A stretch of DNA of 32,245 nt, from assembly GCA_012719955.1 (NCBI GenBank), contig JAAXZI010000125.1, positions 1-32,245 on the forward strand, given 5' to 3'. Within the stretch, counting starts at the first letter, position 1. Each line of letters opens with the position of its first letter. The notes beneath the pieces were generated by a model, which worked only from the letters and a program-made list of their open reading frames with translations, ran no database searches and had not been told where the DNA came from. The DNA is from Phycisphaerae bacterium (GTDB lineage: Bacteria > Planctomycetota > Phycisphaerae > UBA1845 > PWPN01). A program made the position numbers and the translations under genes. Shown in pieces: positions 1 through 8,006 of this stretch.

Positions 1-1898
1 CGGGCGAAGGGCATGGGCCGGCCTGGGCGGGGCTGCTCGCTGCCGAGGGTAACACGATCGGGGTGAGAGGCGTCGCTCCGAAGGCGTCGCTGATCGGCGT
101 TCGAGCCCTTGGCGCCACCATCTTGGGGCTGGCCGATGCCTTTGTTTTTGCCGAGGCGAGGGGGGCCATGGTCATCAGCAACAGTTGGGGATTGAACTAT
201 CAGTGGGCGCCTACCATTCCACCCATCCTGGACACGATCCTGGCGGATGCCGTCAGGACGGTTGCCACTCGCGGCCGGGGCGGACGTGGGGCCTTGGTCC
301 TGTTTACCTCCGGCAACAATAACATGCTCCTGGCGTTCAACCGGCCGACTGCCGCACAGCCGTACGTCATGGCAATTGGTGCCACGATGCGCGACGACAC
401 ACTGGCCTGCTACAGCAGCTTTGGACCGGAACAGTCGGTGGTGGCGCCCGGGGGTGGCAGTGCCGGATGCTATGAATCGGATATAGTCACGACAGATGTC
501 CAGGAGTCGCTGATTCCACCTGTGCAGTTCCCCATGGGAATGCAAATACGCGGCATTAACCCGGCGACAAAAATGGTCATTGATCCCCAGTCTCGGTCTT
601 GGATGGAAGTCATCGACCCGAGCATTAGCGATTTTCCGAACCTGGCTTATACCCGCCACATGAACGGCACCTCTGCCGCCTGCCCAATTGCCGCCGGCGT
701 CGCAACCCTTGTATACAGCGTTAATCCGAACATGACTGCCAGGGAGGTCAAGAATCTAATCGAGCATACGGCCAAGAAGGTTCAGTTGCCCAATGAGCAT
801 TTTGATACGGTGACCGGACACAATCAGCGCTTTGGGCATGGCCGGGTGGATGCTTATGCCGCGGTGCTCGCCGCCCAGGCAGGCAAGTCCTGGCCGAGCC
901 CGGTCAAGAATGTACAGACAGTCAGCTCTCAGGCCCTGGTTCGAATAAACTGGGACAATCCCGACTGGGATGGAGACGGGACGATTGACGAGGACGTGGC
1001 CGGCGTGCTGGTAGTCCGGGCGCCTCTGGGCCAGTTGGAATGGGCACCGGTCGATGGACTCCGCTATGACGTCGGTCAGATCGTCGCCCCTGGCACCATG
1101 GTGGTGGCCAATGATCTCATCGATTCTCTCGACCAGACCGGTCTGCCCAAGGGCGCTTTCGAGTACGCCATATTCGTGCGCAATGCGGCCAACTACTATT
1201 CCTGGGGCCGGCGGTCGAACTTCTCTTCCACCGGCGCGGTGACCGTACCCCTGGCGTCGATCATAGCCAACGTGTCCACCGGTCCCGCCCCGTTGTCTGT
1301 ACACTTCACCGGCGCGGGCGTGGATCAGAGCCCCATTGTTGCCTACACCTGGAATTTCGGCGATGGCAGCACCGGCAGCGGCTCGGTGGTTGATCACACC
1401 TATACCTCGTCGGGGCAGTTCACGGCCACGCTGACCGTCGTCAATGCGGTTGGTCAGGCGGCCCAGGCTTCAACGGTCATCAATGTCCTGCCCGGCGAGA
1501 ACGTACCGCCGACGGCCGGCGTCAAGGTGTCCCCGAAAGTCGGCCAGGCGCCACTCATCGTCCTCTTTGAAGGAGCCGGCACCGATGTAGACGGCACGGT
1601 GGTGCGCTATGATTGGGACTTCGGCGATGGCACCGTGGGGGCGGGACAGGTGGTCGAACACATTTACCTCGATCCCGGCACGTACGGCGTCACGCTGACC
1701 GTCACCGACAACGCCGGCGGACAGGGCATGGCCTCTGCTCTGGTGACGGTGCAGGCGGATACGGCCGCGGCAGCCGAGATCGTGACCTCAGATCAACAGC
1801 GCGGCCTGCCCGGTGTCTGCGGAGGCGGTGCGGCCAGCGCCACCATTGCCAGCGTGATCGGCCTGTGCGGCCTGATGGCCTTCCGCCGGCGACGCTGA
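1..1898 (+). CDS. Secreted subtilisin-like (S8) serine protease with two PKD domains, 5'-truncated by the window edge
   Basis: This is an exported endopeptidase. The open frame already runs through position 3, so the GTG at 63 is not the true start; the signal peptide and catalytic Asp lie upstream of the window. The catalytic His is the codon at 12-14 (Gly-His-Gly context), the oxyanion-hole Asn is at 315-317 (SGNN), and the catalytic Ser is at 672-674 (NGTSAA). A DWDGDGTIDED segment near 965-1000 looks like an EF-hand-type calcium loop. Two PKD repeats follow at about 1254-1490 and 1518-1757, each with a W-[ND]-FGDG core. The C terminus has a Gly/Ala-rich segment, a hydrophobic stretch and a final run of four Arg, typical in shape of a C-terminal sorting or anchoring signal. 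The PKD repeats suggest binding to protein or polysaccharide surfaces. The family is certain; the substrate is unknown. Confidence 0.93.
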   Translation, partial: GEGHGPAWAGLLAAEGNTIGVRGVAPKASLIGVRALGATILGLADAFVFAEARGAMVISNSWGLNYQWAPTIPPILDTILADAVRTVATRGRGGRGALVLFTSGNNNMLLAFNRPTAAQPYVMAIGATMRDDTLACYSSFGPEQSVVAPGGGSAGCYESDIVTTDVQESLIPPVQFPMGMQIRGINPATKMVIDPQSRSWMEVIDPSISDFPNLAYTRHMNGTSAACPIAAGVATLVYSVNPNMTAREVKNLIEHTAKKVQLPNEHFDTVTGHNQRFGHGRVDAYAAVLAAQAGKSWPSPVKNVQTVSSQALVRINWDNPDWDGDGTIDEDVAGVLVVRAPLGQLEWAPVDGLRYDVGQIVAPGTMVVANDLIDSLDQTGLPKGAFEYAIFVRNAANYYSWGRRSNFSSTGAVTVPLASIIANVSTGPAPLSVHFTGAGVDQSPIVAYTWNFGDGSTGSGSVVDHTYTSSGQFTATLTVVNAVGQAAQASTVINVLPGENVPPTAGVKVSPKVGQAPLIVLFEGAGTDVDGTVVRYDWDFGDGTVGAGQVVEHIYLDPGTYGVTLTVTDNAGGQGMASALVTVQADTAAAAEIVTSDQQRGLPGVCGGGAASATIASVIGLCGLMAFRRRR

Positions 1899-1954
1899 TT
1901 GATCCCCGGCCCGTGTCCTCCGGCGAAGGTTGACGACGCGCGGGGAGACCGAAG

Positions 1955-1970
1955 CGCCCTCGACAGGGCG
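1955..1970. other. GC-rich tetraloop hairpin downstream of the protease gene
   Basis: The 6-bp stem CGCCCT/AGGGCG closes a CGAC loop about 57 nt after the protease stop codon. There is no T-run next to it. It could protect the mRNA end or help slow polymerase ahead of the stronger hairpin at 2013-2042. Confidence 0.35.
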
Positions 1971-2012
1971 TGCTGGCCCTGAGCTAATTCCTCTTTCCCG
2001 TCATACGGTTTC

Positions 2013-2051
2013 GTGACCGGCCTCGCGTGAACGGCCGGTCACCCAGCTTTT
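2013..2051 (+). terminator. Probable intrinsic terminator between convergent genes
   Basis: A perfect 10-bp inverted repeat, GTGACCGGCC/GGCCGGTCAC, with a 10-nt loop is followed five bases later by TTTT (2048-2051). It lies in the 224-nt gap between the protease gene (plus) and xseA (minus). The short T-run favours the plus strand. The minus side has no T-run, so any bidirectional action is uncertain. Confidence 0.5.
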
Positions 2052-2122
2052 GGTCGGATACTTACCCGGCCGCTCCAGAAAGGGGGAACACTCCGACTGG
2101 TACAATCTTTCAGGATGCACTC

Positions 2123-3529
2123 TTAATCGAACAGCCGTGGTTGGCGGGGGTCTTCTACCCGGCTCTCGAATTCGCCGGCAGCGGTTTCGGTGATGACCAA
2201 GTCGCCCGGGCTCACCTGGTCGGGGCCGGTGATGATTCGCCGCCCGCGTTTGAGCCGGGTGATACTGAAGCCGCGGGCCAGTGTCTGGCGGTAGCTGCTG
2301 GCTTCGATCCGGGCATGGAAGGATTCGAGGCCGCGGGCGTCCAGTTCAAGTCGATGTTTCACCATGCGAACCAGGTGGCGCAGGTCCTGGCGGAGGGCCA
2401 TCTTTTCGCTTTGGAGCCGGGCTGTCGGCTGGCGGGCCGCGAGCCGGACGTGAATCTCGTGCAGTCTTTCGCGGTACCGGGCAAGTCGTCGCGAGCAGCC
2501 GTAGGCCAGTCGCGAAAGCATCTCGTCAAGCTGTTGTTCAGCCCGCCGCAGATGGCCGCACGGGTCGCGGAACCATTCGAGCCGCTCGATGCCGGCCAGG
2601 TCGCGGTGGGCGTGGTCGAGGTGATTCCGAATGGCCCGGCGGAGTCGTAATTCGCAGCCGGCCAGGTCGTCCAGCACTTCATCCAGTACGGGGCAAGCCA
2701 GTTCGGCTGCCGCGGTCGGAGTGGGGGCCCGCAGATCGGCCACCAGGTCGCAGATGGTCACGTCCACCTCGTGCCCCACGCCGCTGATGACAGGAATACG
2801 GCTGGCATGAACGGCTCGGGCGACCACCTCTTCGTTGAAGGCCCATAAGTCTTCGAGTGATCCGCCGCCGCGGCCGACAATCAGCACGTCGATGCCGCCG
2901 AGTGAGTCGGAGAAGCGGTTGAGGCGGGCGATGGCCGCCGCAATCTCTTCGGCCGCCCCTTCGCCCTGGACCTTCACCGGATGCAGCAGGATGGACGCGC
3001 AGCAATAGCGGCGCCGGATGGTGTGCAGGATGTCACGGATGGCCGCCCCCGTCGGGCTGGTCACCACCCCGATGGTCCGGGGGAAACGGGGGATCTTCCG
3101 CTTGCGGGCCGGGTCGAAAAGGCCTTCGCGCTCCAGCCGGGTGTGAAGCTGGCGAAAGGCCAGTTCGAGTGCTCCCACCCCGCGCGGTTCGAGCCGGTTG
3201 ATATAGAACTGGTACTGGCCTCGCGGCCCGTAGACATCCACGTAGCCGGTCGCAACCACCTCCAGGCCGTCGGTGGGCTTGAATTTGAGTCCGGCGGCGT
3301 TGGATTTCCACATTACCGCCTTGATCTCGCCCTGATCGTCCTTGAGGGTCAGGTAGACGTGGCCGCTGGAGTGTCGCGAGAGATTGCTGATCTCGCCGAC
3401 CAGGTGGATCGTGCCGGGCAGATTGTCGGCGAGCACCTGCCGGATGAGCGCGTTGAGCTGGCTGACGGTCAGTGGGCGCAGGTTGGACGGAGCCTGGGGG
3501 ATTGTCTGCCTGCGGTCGCGGTCAAACAT
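2123..3529 (-). CDS. xseA: Exodeoxyribonuclease VII large subunit
   Basis: This is the catalytic subunit of the cytoplasmic single-strand-specific exonuclease VII, active in DNA repair and recombination. From the chosen ATG the protein has 468 residues, close to the family's usual 400-460. The N-terminal OB-fold (LTVSQLN, then GEISN and SGHVYLTLKD) is followed by the nuclease core with VIVGRGGGSLEDLWAFNEE, a long helical coiled-coil region, and the C-terminal LARGFSIT motif. The frame stays open upstream to 3649, overlapping ymdB, but the ATG at 3529 fits the usual N terminus. A GTG at 3571 preceded by GAGG at 8 nt is a real alternative. It is downstream of ymdB and probably cotranscribed with it. 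No xseB (small subunit) is seen next to it. Confidence 0.92.
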   Translation of the reverse strand: MFDRDRRQTIPQAPSNLRPLTVSQLNALIRQVLADNLPGTIHLVGEISNLSRHSSGHVYLTLKDDQGEIKAVMWKSNAAGLKFKPTDGLEVVATGYVDVYGPRGQYQFYINRLEPRGVGALELAFRQLHTRLEREGLFDPARKRKIPRFPRTIGVVTSPTGAAIRDILHTIRRRYCCASILLHPVKVQGEGAAEEIAAAIARLNRFSDSLGGIDVLIVGRGGGSLEDLWAFNEEVVARAVHASRIPVISGVGHEVDVTICDLVADLRAPTPTAAAELACPVLDEVLDDLAGCELRLRRAIRNHLDHAHRDLAGIERLEWFRDPCGHLRRAEQQLDEMLSRLAYGCSRRLARYRERLHEIHVRLAARQPTARLQSEKMALRQDLRHLVRMVKHRLELDARGLESFHARIEASSYRQTLARGFSITRLKRGRRIITGPDQVSPGDLVITETAAGEFESRVEDPRQPRLFD

Positions 3530-3593
3530 CGAAGGCGAGCGAGAGTCGAAATCTTTCCGAGGCGGAGACACTGAATGTTCCTCAACGATTCCC

Positions 3594-4412
3594 TCAATCG
3601 GCTTCGTCGCTTCCTGCGTCCGCGATACCGCGCACCTGTACGCGTTCAATGTGCACGGTCTTGCCGGTGGTACTGTCCACCCGGGCCACGATCCCGCACA
3701 GGCGGGGGTCGTCGGTGGCCACGTCGAAGGGGGTGGGAATGGTGGTGATCATTGCCCGGAGAACCCGGTCTTTACGCCGGCCCAGGACGGAGTCGTACGG
3801 GCCGGTCATGCCCAGGTCGGTGATGTAGCCGGTGCCGGCAGGCAGGATGCACTCGTCGGCCGTCTGCACGTGGGTGTGCGTGCCGAACAGGACGCTGACC
3901 CGCCCGTCCAGGTGCCAGCCCATGGCTATTTTTTCGCTGGTGGCCTCGGCGTGCATGTCCACGACGACGATCTTCACCTCCGGCGGGATCTGCTTGAGAA
4001 CGCGGTCGATGGCCAGGTAGGGGCAGTCGGTGGGGGGCTTCATGAACAGCCGCCCCAGCAGCGACACGACCGCCACTTTCACGCCCAGCGCGGTTTCCAC
4101 CACGGCGTAGGTTCGCCCCGGCGCGGTTTGCGGAAAATTCGCTGGCCGGACGATGCGGTCGGAACGCTCCAGGACGGGGATGATCTCCTGGCGACGGTAA
4201 ATATGGTCGCCCATGGTGATCAGATCCACCCCGTATCGTCGGAGCTTGTCGAATAGCTGCGGCGTAAGCCCTGAGCCGCCGGCGACATTCTCGGCATTGC
4301 AGATGACGCAATGGATGTCGTGCTCGCGGACGAGGCCGGGCAGAGCGTTGGAGACCGCAGCCCGCCCCGGCCGACCGACGACGTCACCTATGCACAAAAG
4401 GTTAATCAACAT
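3594..4412 (-). CDS. ymdB: YmdB-family metallophosphoesterase (TIGR00282; 2',3'-cyclic nucleotide phosphodiesterase type)
   Basis: The 272 residues match the YmdB family, dinuclear-metal phosphoesterases whose Bacillus member hydrolyses cyclic nucleotides. Visible metal-site residues are Asp10 (GDVVGRPGR), Glu41 and Asn42 (NAENVAGGSG), His70, His154 (VVDMHAE) and His179/His181 (GTHTHVQT). The position normally occupied by the metal-ligand Asn of GNH is Asp69 here (GDH). The closing segment with TDLGMTGPYDSVLG is typical. The gene starts an apparent two-gene unit with xseA and diverges from dapF. A TATAAT element on the minus strand about 44 nt upstream of the ATG is a plausible -10 box. Its biological substrate in this organism is not known. 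Confidence 0.9.
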   Translation of the reverse strand: MLINLLCIGDVVGRPGRAAVSNALPGLVREHDIHCVICNAENVAGGSGLTPQLFDKLRRYGVDLITMGDHIYRRQEIIPVLERSDRIVRPANFPQTAPGRTYAVVETALGVKVAVVSLLGRLFMKPPTDCPYLAIDRVLKQIPPEVKIVVVDMHAEATSEKIAMGWHLDGRVSVLFGTHTHVQTADECILPAGTGYITDLGMTGPYDSVLGRRKDRVLRAMITTIPTPFDVATDDPRLCGIVARVDSTTGKTVHIERVQVRGIADAGSDEAD

Positions 4413-4455
4413 GAAGATAGCGCTTTCCAGCCGCGGTGCCGATTTTGGCCGCGGA

Positions 4456-4461
4456 ATTATA
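4456..4461 (-). promoter_or_regulatory. Candidate -10 box for ymdB-xseA
   Basis: The minus strand reads TATAAT here, a perfect sigma-70 -10 hexamer, 44 nt upstream of the ymdB ATG. No convincing -35 is seen at 16-18 nt. It would give a 5' UTR of about 37 nt. Confidence 0.35.
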
Positions 4462-4579
4462 TCTTATGGTAGGGCCGGGACGTTGCTGTGTCATCTCTTG
4501 AGTGCCCGGCCGGGCCACCGGAAAACCACATGGCAAGCATAAACGGGCTTGGGCTCATGTTTCCGTCCCCGGGACCGGG

Positions 4580-4585
4580 TATAAT
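4580..4585 (+). promoter_or_regulatory. Candidate -10 box for dapF, implying a leaderless mRNA
   Basis: A perfect TATAAT ends exactly 6 nt before the dapF ATG at 4592, so a normal start point would fall on or beside the initiation codon. No good -35 hexamer is visible at 15-19 nt, and no Shine-Dalgarno sequence precedes the ATG, which fits leaderless translation. Confidence 0.35.
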
Positions 4586-4591
4586 CCGGCC

Positions 4592-5437
4592 ATGAAGTTC
4601 ACCAAGATGCACGGTTTAGGCAATTGCTACATCTACGTCAACTGTTTTGAAGAGCAGGTGGCCGACGCTTCCGCCCTGGCCCGGGCGGTCAGTGATCGCA
4701 ACACCGGCGTGGGCAGCGACGGGCTGATTCTCATCTACCCCTCGCGGACGGCGGATGCCCGCATGGAAATGTACAACGTCGACGGCTCCCGCGGGCAGAT
4801 GTGCGGCAACGCTATCCGTTGCGTGGCCAAGTACGTGTACGACCGGGGGATTTCCCGCCGGAACCCCATGCGGATCGAGACCGACGCGGGCGTGCTGACC
4901 CTCGATCTCACGGTACGCGAGGGCAAGGTGGCCCTGGCTTGCGTGGACATGGGGGCGCCCCGGCTCCGCCCGGAGGATCTTCCCGTGGCGCTCTCGCCTG
5001 AGCAGATGGTCAACCATCCGGTCGAGGTGTTGGGCCGCGAGGGCCGGATGACCTGCGTCTCCATGGGCAACCCGCACGCCGTGGTGCACGGCATCCCTCT
5101 GAGCCTGCTGGGGCCGGCGGAGCTGGCCGCCGAGGGCCGCCGGCTGGAGACCCATCCGATGTTCCCTGAGCGCACCAACGTACACTTTGCGGAGGTGCAA
5201 GGCCCGGGTGAGGTGACCGTATTGACCTGGGAGCGCGGCAGCGGCGCGACGGCCGCATGTGGCACGGGGGCATCGGCAGTGTTGGTGGCGGGTGTGCTGA
5301 CCGGCCGGAATGGCCGTAAGGCGACCATTCACATGCCGGGGGGCGACTTGCTGATCGAGTGGCGCGAGGCCGACAATCACGTCTACATGACCGGCCCGGC
5401 AGTGGAGATTTTCAGCGGAGAATGGCCGGAAGGCTGA
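4592..5437 (+). CDS. dapF: Diaminopimelate epimerase
   Basis: The enzyme converts LL- to meso-diaminopimelate in the cytoplasm, the last step before peptidoglycan precursor and lysine synthesis. The 281-residue protein has the two catalytic cysteines of the family: Cys71 in MCGNAIRC and Cys223 in AACGTGA. The N terminus MKFTKMHGLGN is typical. The residue after GLGN, usually Asp, is Cys (GLGNCYIYVN). The ATG at 4592 was chosen because the frame upstream of it, although open to 4502, has no homologous look. The stop codon (5435-5437) abuts the stop of the convergent metzincin gene with no spacer. The call is firm. Confidence 0.96.
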   Translation: MKFTKMHGLGNCYIYVNCFEEQVADASALARAVSDRNTGVGSDGLILIYPSRTADARMEMYNVDGSRGQMCGNAIRCVAKYVYDRGISRRNPMRIETDAGVLTLDLTVREGKVALACVDMGAPRLRPEDLPVALSPEQMVNHPVEVLGREGRMTCVSMGNPHAVVHGIPLSLLGPAELAAEGRRLETHPMFPERTNVHFAEVQGPGEVTVLTWERGSGATAACGTGASAVLVAGVLTGRNGRKATIHMPGGDLLIEWREADNHVYMTGPAVEIFSGEWPEG

Positions 5438-7684
5438 TCACCGCCGGCGCGTGCGCTGCGGCTTGGACGCAGCGGACTTGGGCGGCGGGCTGAAGGTAGG
5501 CTCGGCGGTTGTGACCGGGCGGGCATCGGCCACGGTCTCAGGCCTCGGGCGCGGCCGGGAAGCGCGGGCCAGGATCTCACGCAGCGTCGTGCAGCCTTTG
5601 TTGCGCGGGTCGTGCAGGATCTGGAGGGCCAGCACGTCGTAATAGGTCATCATCGGCGAGAAATCATTGACAAACTGCGGATTGGGCGGGCTCTTGCCCT
5701 GCATGCGCGAGAGCAGGCCGACGCGTGTATGGCCCAGGCCGAGGACGTGGCCGACTTCATGGGCCAGGACGCGCGGGCAGGTCTCCGCGGGATCGGTCCC
5801 CAGGGCCAGCAGAATCTCCATCGGCGGCTGGAAGTAACCTTGGGCGTCCCATTTCATAAAGGTGACGCCGCCCAGGCCCAGCAGTTGCGGTGAATTGGAG
5901 GCCACGTAACGGACGGGCACGATAACCGAGCCGGCTTCGATCTTACCGGTCGTGCCGATCCGTGCTTCCGCCGTGATTGCGCCGTCCGTCCACTCGCCGA
6001 TCAGGGCCACGAGGAACTTGACGTACCGCTCGATGGCCGTGCTCGGCGATTTGTCGAGTTGAAAGACAATCCGCGTGCCGGGTTTCCAGCGTCGGGCGGC
6101 GGCCTCGAAATCCACGCCGTGGCCGTTGTCCGAAAGGGGGCCTGTGCCTCCGATCAGCGCGCTGAGCACCGCATCGGAGCGCGAGCCGGCGATCACGTTG
6201 AATTCGCTGGTGGATTCGCCGATGGTGCTGGTGGCGGTCAGCACGTATCCATCAGGCACCTCCGCGCAGCTCACCTGGAACCGCCCGCGTCCATCGGCGC
6301 GCAGCGTCCGCAGGTATTTGCCGGCTTCCCCCACGCGGTCCAGGTACAACTCGATGGTCGCGTTGGGATCGGCCAGGCACTCCACGATGTTGTCGTTGAT
6401 GGTCAGCGGGGTGGGAACCAGCGGATCGATGTGCAGCGGCCCGCGGTAGATGGGCCGCATGCCGTTCTTGTGGAACAATGACCGGCTCACCCGCACCTTT
6501 CCGCCGTCGCGTGCGTCGAGGCATCCGATCCCGCTGTAGCGATTGCGCGTAAACCCGCAGTGGATGAACTGGCCAGTGGACGGCCCGCGCAGGCTTGCGC
6601 CGTGGGCGCCGTTGCCGGCAAAGAGACTTCCCGTGGCCGTCACCGAAGAATGACCGAAGAGAATCAGCCCGTATTCGCCGTTGTTTTCGAGCACGGATTC
6701 GGTCAGCGTCAGCCGGGCGCGTTCCTGCAGTTCGATGCCGCGTCCGGCACTCTTGCGCAAACGCGTCTTGATCAGTTCAGCGGAAGCATTGTCGGTGGCG
6801 AAGATACCGAACCGACGCCCCTCCTCGATCACGCATCCGTCGCAGCGCACGACCGCATTCTCACTCAGATCGATGCCGGCGAACCTTCCTTGACGCAGAG
6901 TGCAGGCGGTCAGATCCGCCTGGCTGGAATGGGTCAGGACGACGTTCCAGTCGCCGTTCTTGTCCATCCGGCAATCCCTGGCCTGTAGGGTGGCCTGATC
7001 GAACAGGGCCAGGGCGGATTGACCATTGCCCTCCAGAACGCAGGCCGAGAGGGTAGCGGTGGTGTCGCCGTGCAACTCGACGGCATGGGTCTGGTTGTTC
7101 AGGAAGCGGCATTGTGACGCGGTCAGGGTGGCTTTGCCGAAGGCGGCCAGGCCCGGCCCGTTGCTGTCACGCACGGTGACCTGGCTGAGCGTGAGCTGGG
7201 CGCCCTCCTTGAGCAGGATGGCCCGTTGGCCGCCGCCACGAAGCGTGAGATTCTCAAGGGTCAGCTTCTGGCCGCCGCCCACCACGATTCCGGCGTCGGG
7301 ACATTCATTCAGGTCCAGCACGAGCCCGGCGGCAATGGACCCGCCGTCAATACGGTCGTGCCCGCCGTTGCCGGCTTCGAATACCAGGGGCTTGGCCGGG
7401 CGGATGACCAGTCCGGCGGGAGTGCCCAACGCCACATCAAAATGAATCGTGTTGTTGGCGGGATCCCGGGCTGCGCGGGCGATGGCGTCCGCCAGGGTGG
7501 TTTTGCCGGCCTCGGTGCCGGGCGCGAGAGAATTCACCACGATGAGGGTGGGGTTATCGGACCCCTCGGTGCGCGGACCGGAGGAACGCGTGCCCGCTCC
7601 CAGCGTCAGCAACAGGGCCGTAGCCAGCCCAATGCCCAGCAGGGAGCCTGGATAGGTTCGCCCCAGTCGAATGAATTCGCGCAT
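5438..7684 (-). CDS. Exported right-handed beta-helix protein with C-terminal metzincin-type zinc protease domain
   Basis: From the ATG at 7684 (GGGGAA ten nt upstream) the protein has 748 residues. An N-terminal hydrophobic segment at about residues 14-32 acts as signal peptide or anchor. Residues ~50-400 carry repeated short strands (L-TLS-V-V-D-SNGPGL, ATLSACVLEGNGQSAL and similar) typical of the parallel beta-helix / NosD-PbH1 fold often seen in polysaccharide-acting proteins and adhesins. Residues 642-652 form HEVGHVLGLGH, the HExxHxxGxxH zinc site of metzincins, and a Met-turn candidate SPMMTYYD follows at ~676-683, so the C-terminal domain is matrixin-like. The tail is Pro-rich and ends in basic residues. 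The role is unknown: it may be a surface protease presented on a beta-helix stalk. Confidence 0.82.
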   Translation of the reverse strand: MREFIRLGRTYPGSLLGIGLATALLLTLGAGTRSSGPRTEGSDNPTLIVVNSLAPGTEAGKTTLADAIARAARDPANNTIHFDVALGTPAGLVIRPAKPLVFEAGNGGHDRIDGGSIAAGLVLDLNECPDAGIVVGGGQKLTLENLTLRGGGQRAILLKEGAQLTLSQVTVRDSNGPGLAAFGKATLTASQCRFLNNQTHAVELHGDTTATLSACVLEGNGQSALALFDQATLQARDCRMDKNGDWNVVLTHSSQADLTACTLRQGRFAGIDLSENAVVRCDGCVIEEGRRFGIFATDNASAELIKTRLRKSAGRGIELQERARLTLTESVLENNGEYGLILFGHSSVTATGSLFAGNGAHGASLRGPSTGQFIHCGFTRNRYSGIGCLDARDGGKVRVSRSLFHKNGMRPIYRGPLHIDPLVPTPLTINDNIVECLADPNATIELYLDRVGEAGKYLRTLRADGRGRFQVSCAEVPDGYVLTATSTIGESTSEFNVIAGSRSDAVLSALIGGTGPLSDNGHGVDFEAAARRWKPGTRIVFQLDKSPSTAIERYVKFLVALIGEWTDGAITAEARIGTTGKIEAGSVIVPVRYVASNSPQLLGLGGVTFMKWDAQGYFQPPMEILLALGTDPAETCPRVLAHEVGHVLGLGHTRVGLLSRMQGKSPPNPQFVNDFSPMMTYYDVLALQILHDPRNKGCTTLREILARASRPRPRPETVADARPVTTAEPTFSPPPKSAASKPQRTRRR

Positions 7685-8006
7685 GGGCAAAGATTCCCCT
7701 TCGGCACCTCTTCTTGCTCTCACTCTGGCAAGCCGCCTCCGGCGGCCCTGACCCGCCTCCGCGGGGCCTCTGGGCAGACTCCGGGCTCCATGCCGTATCT
7801 GGTGGTATCGGTAGAGGGCGGGTTACCGCTTGAAAAACAGGCACCTCATGGCCGAAGGGCAAGACGAAAGATTGAAGCGTCATGACAATCGCGGCTAATC
7901 CCCGGCCGGTTGTCAGATCCTGGACGGGCCGATAGGCTGTTCGACAGCACCTGGGAATACGTAATTTGCGGGTTTTTCAGCCGACGGCATTGGGAGGCCA
8001 ACGCTC
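7685..8006. other. Divergent intergenic region between metzincin and esterase genes
   Basis: These 322 nt hold no convincing gene. They contain the ribosome binding sites of both flanking genes, the tandem GC hairpins at 7732-7765, and a weak plus-strand promoter-like pair TTGTCA (7910-7915) and TAGGCT (7933-7938) with a 17-nt spacer. I see no RNA gene. Confidence 0.5.
7732..7765. repeat. Two tandem GC-rich mini-hairpins
   Basis: GCCGCC-TCC-GGCGGC (7732-7746) and CCCGC-CTCC-GCGGG (7752-7765) are adjacent inverted repeats sharing the core CCGCCTCCG. They lie in the leader side of the metzincin gene and look like decayed copies of one short palindromic repeat. Confidence 0.4.

Noticed and set aside
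7910..7938. Promoter for the esterase gene (TTGTCA-17-TAGGCT)
   Set aside because: The -10 matches only three of six positions; too weak to list as a separate feature.
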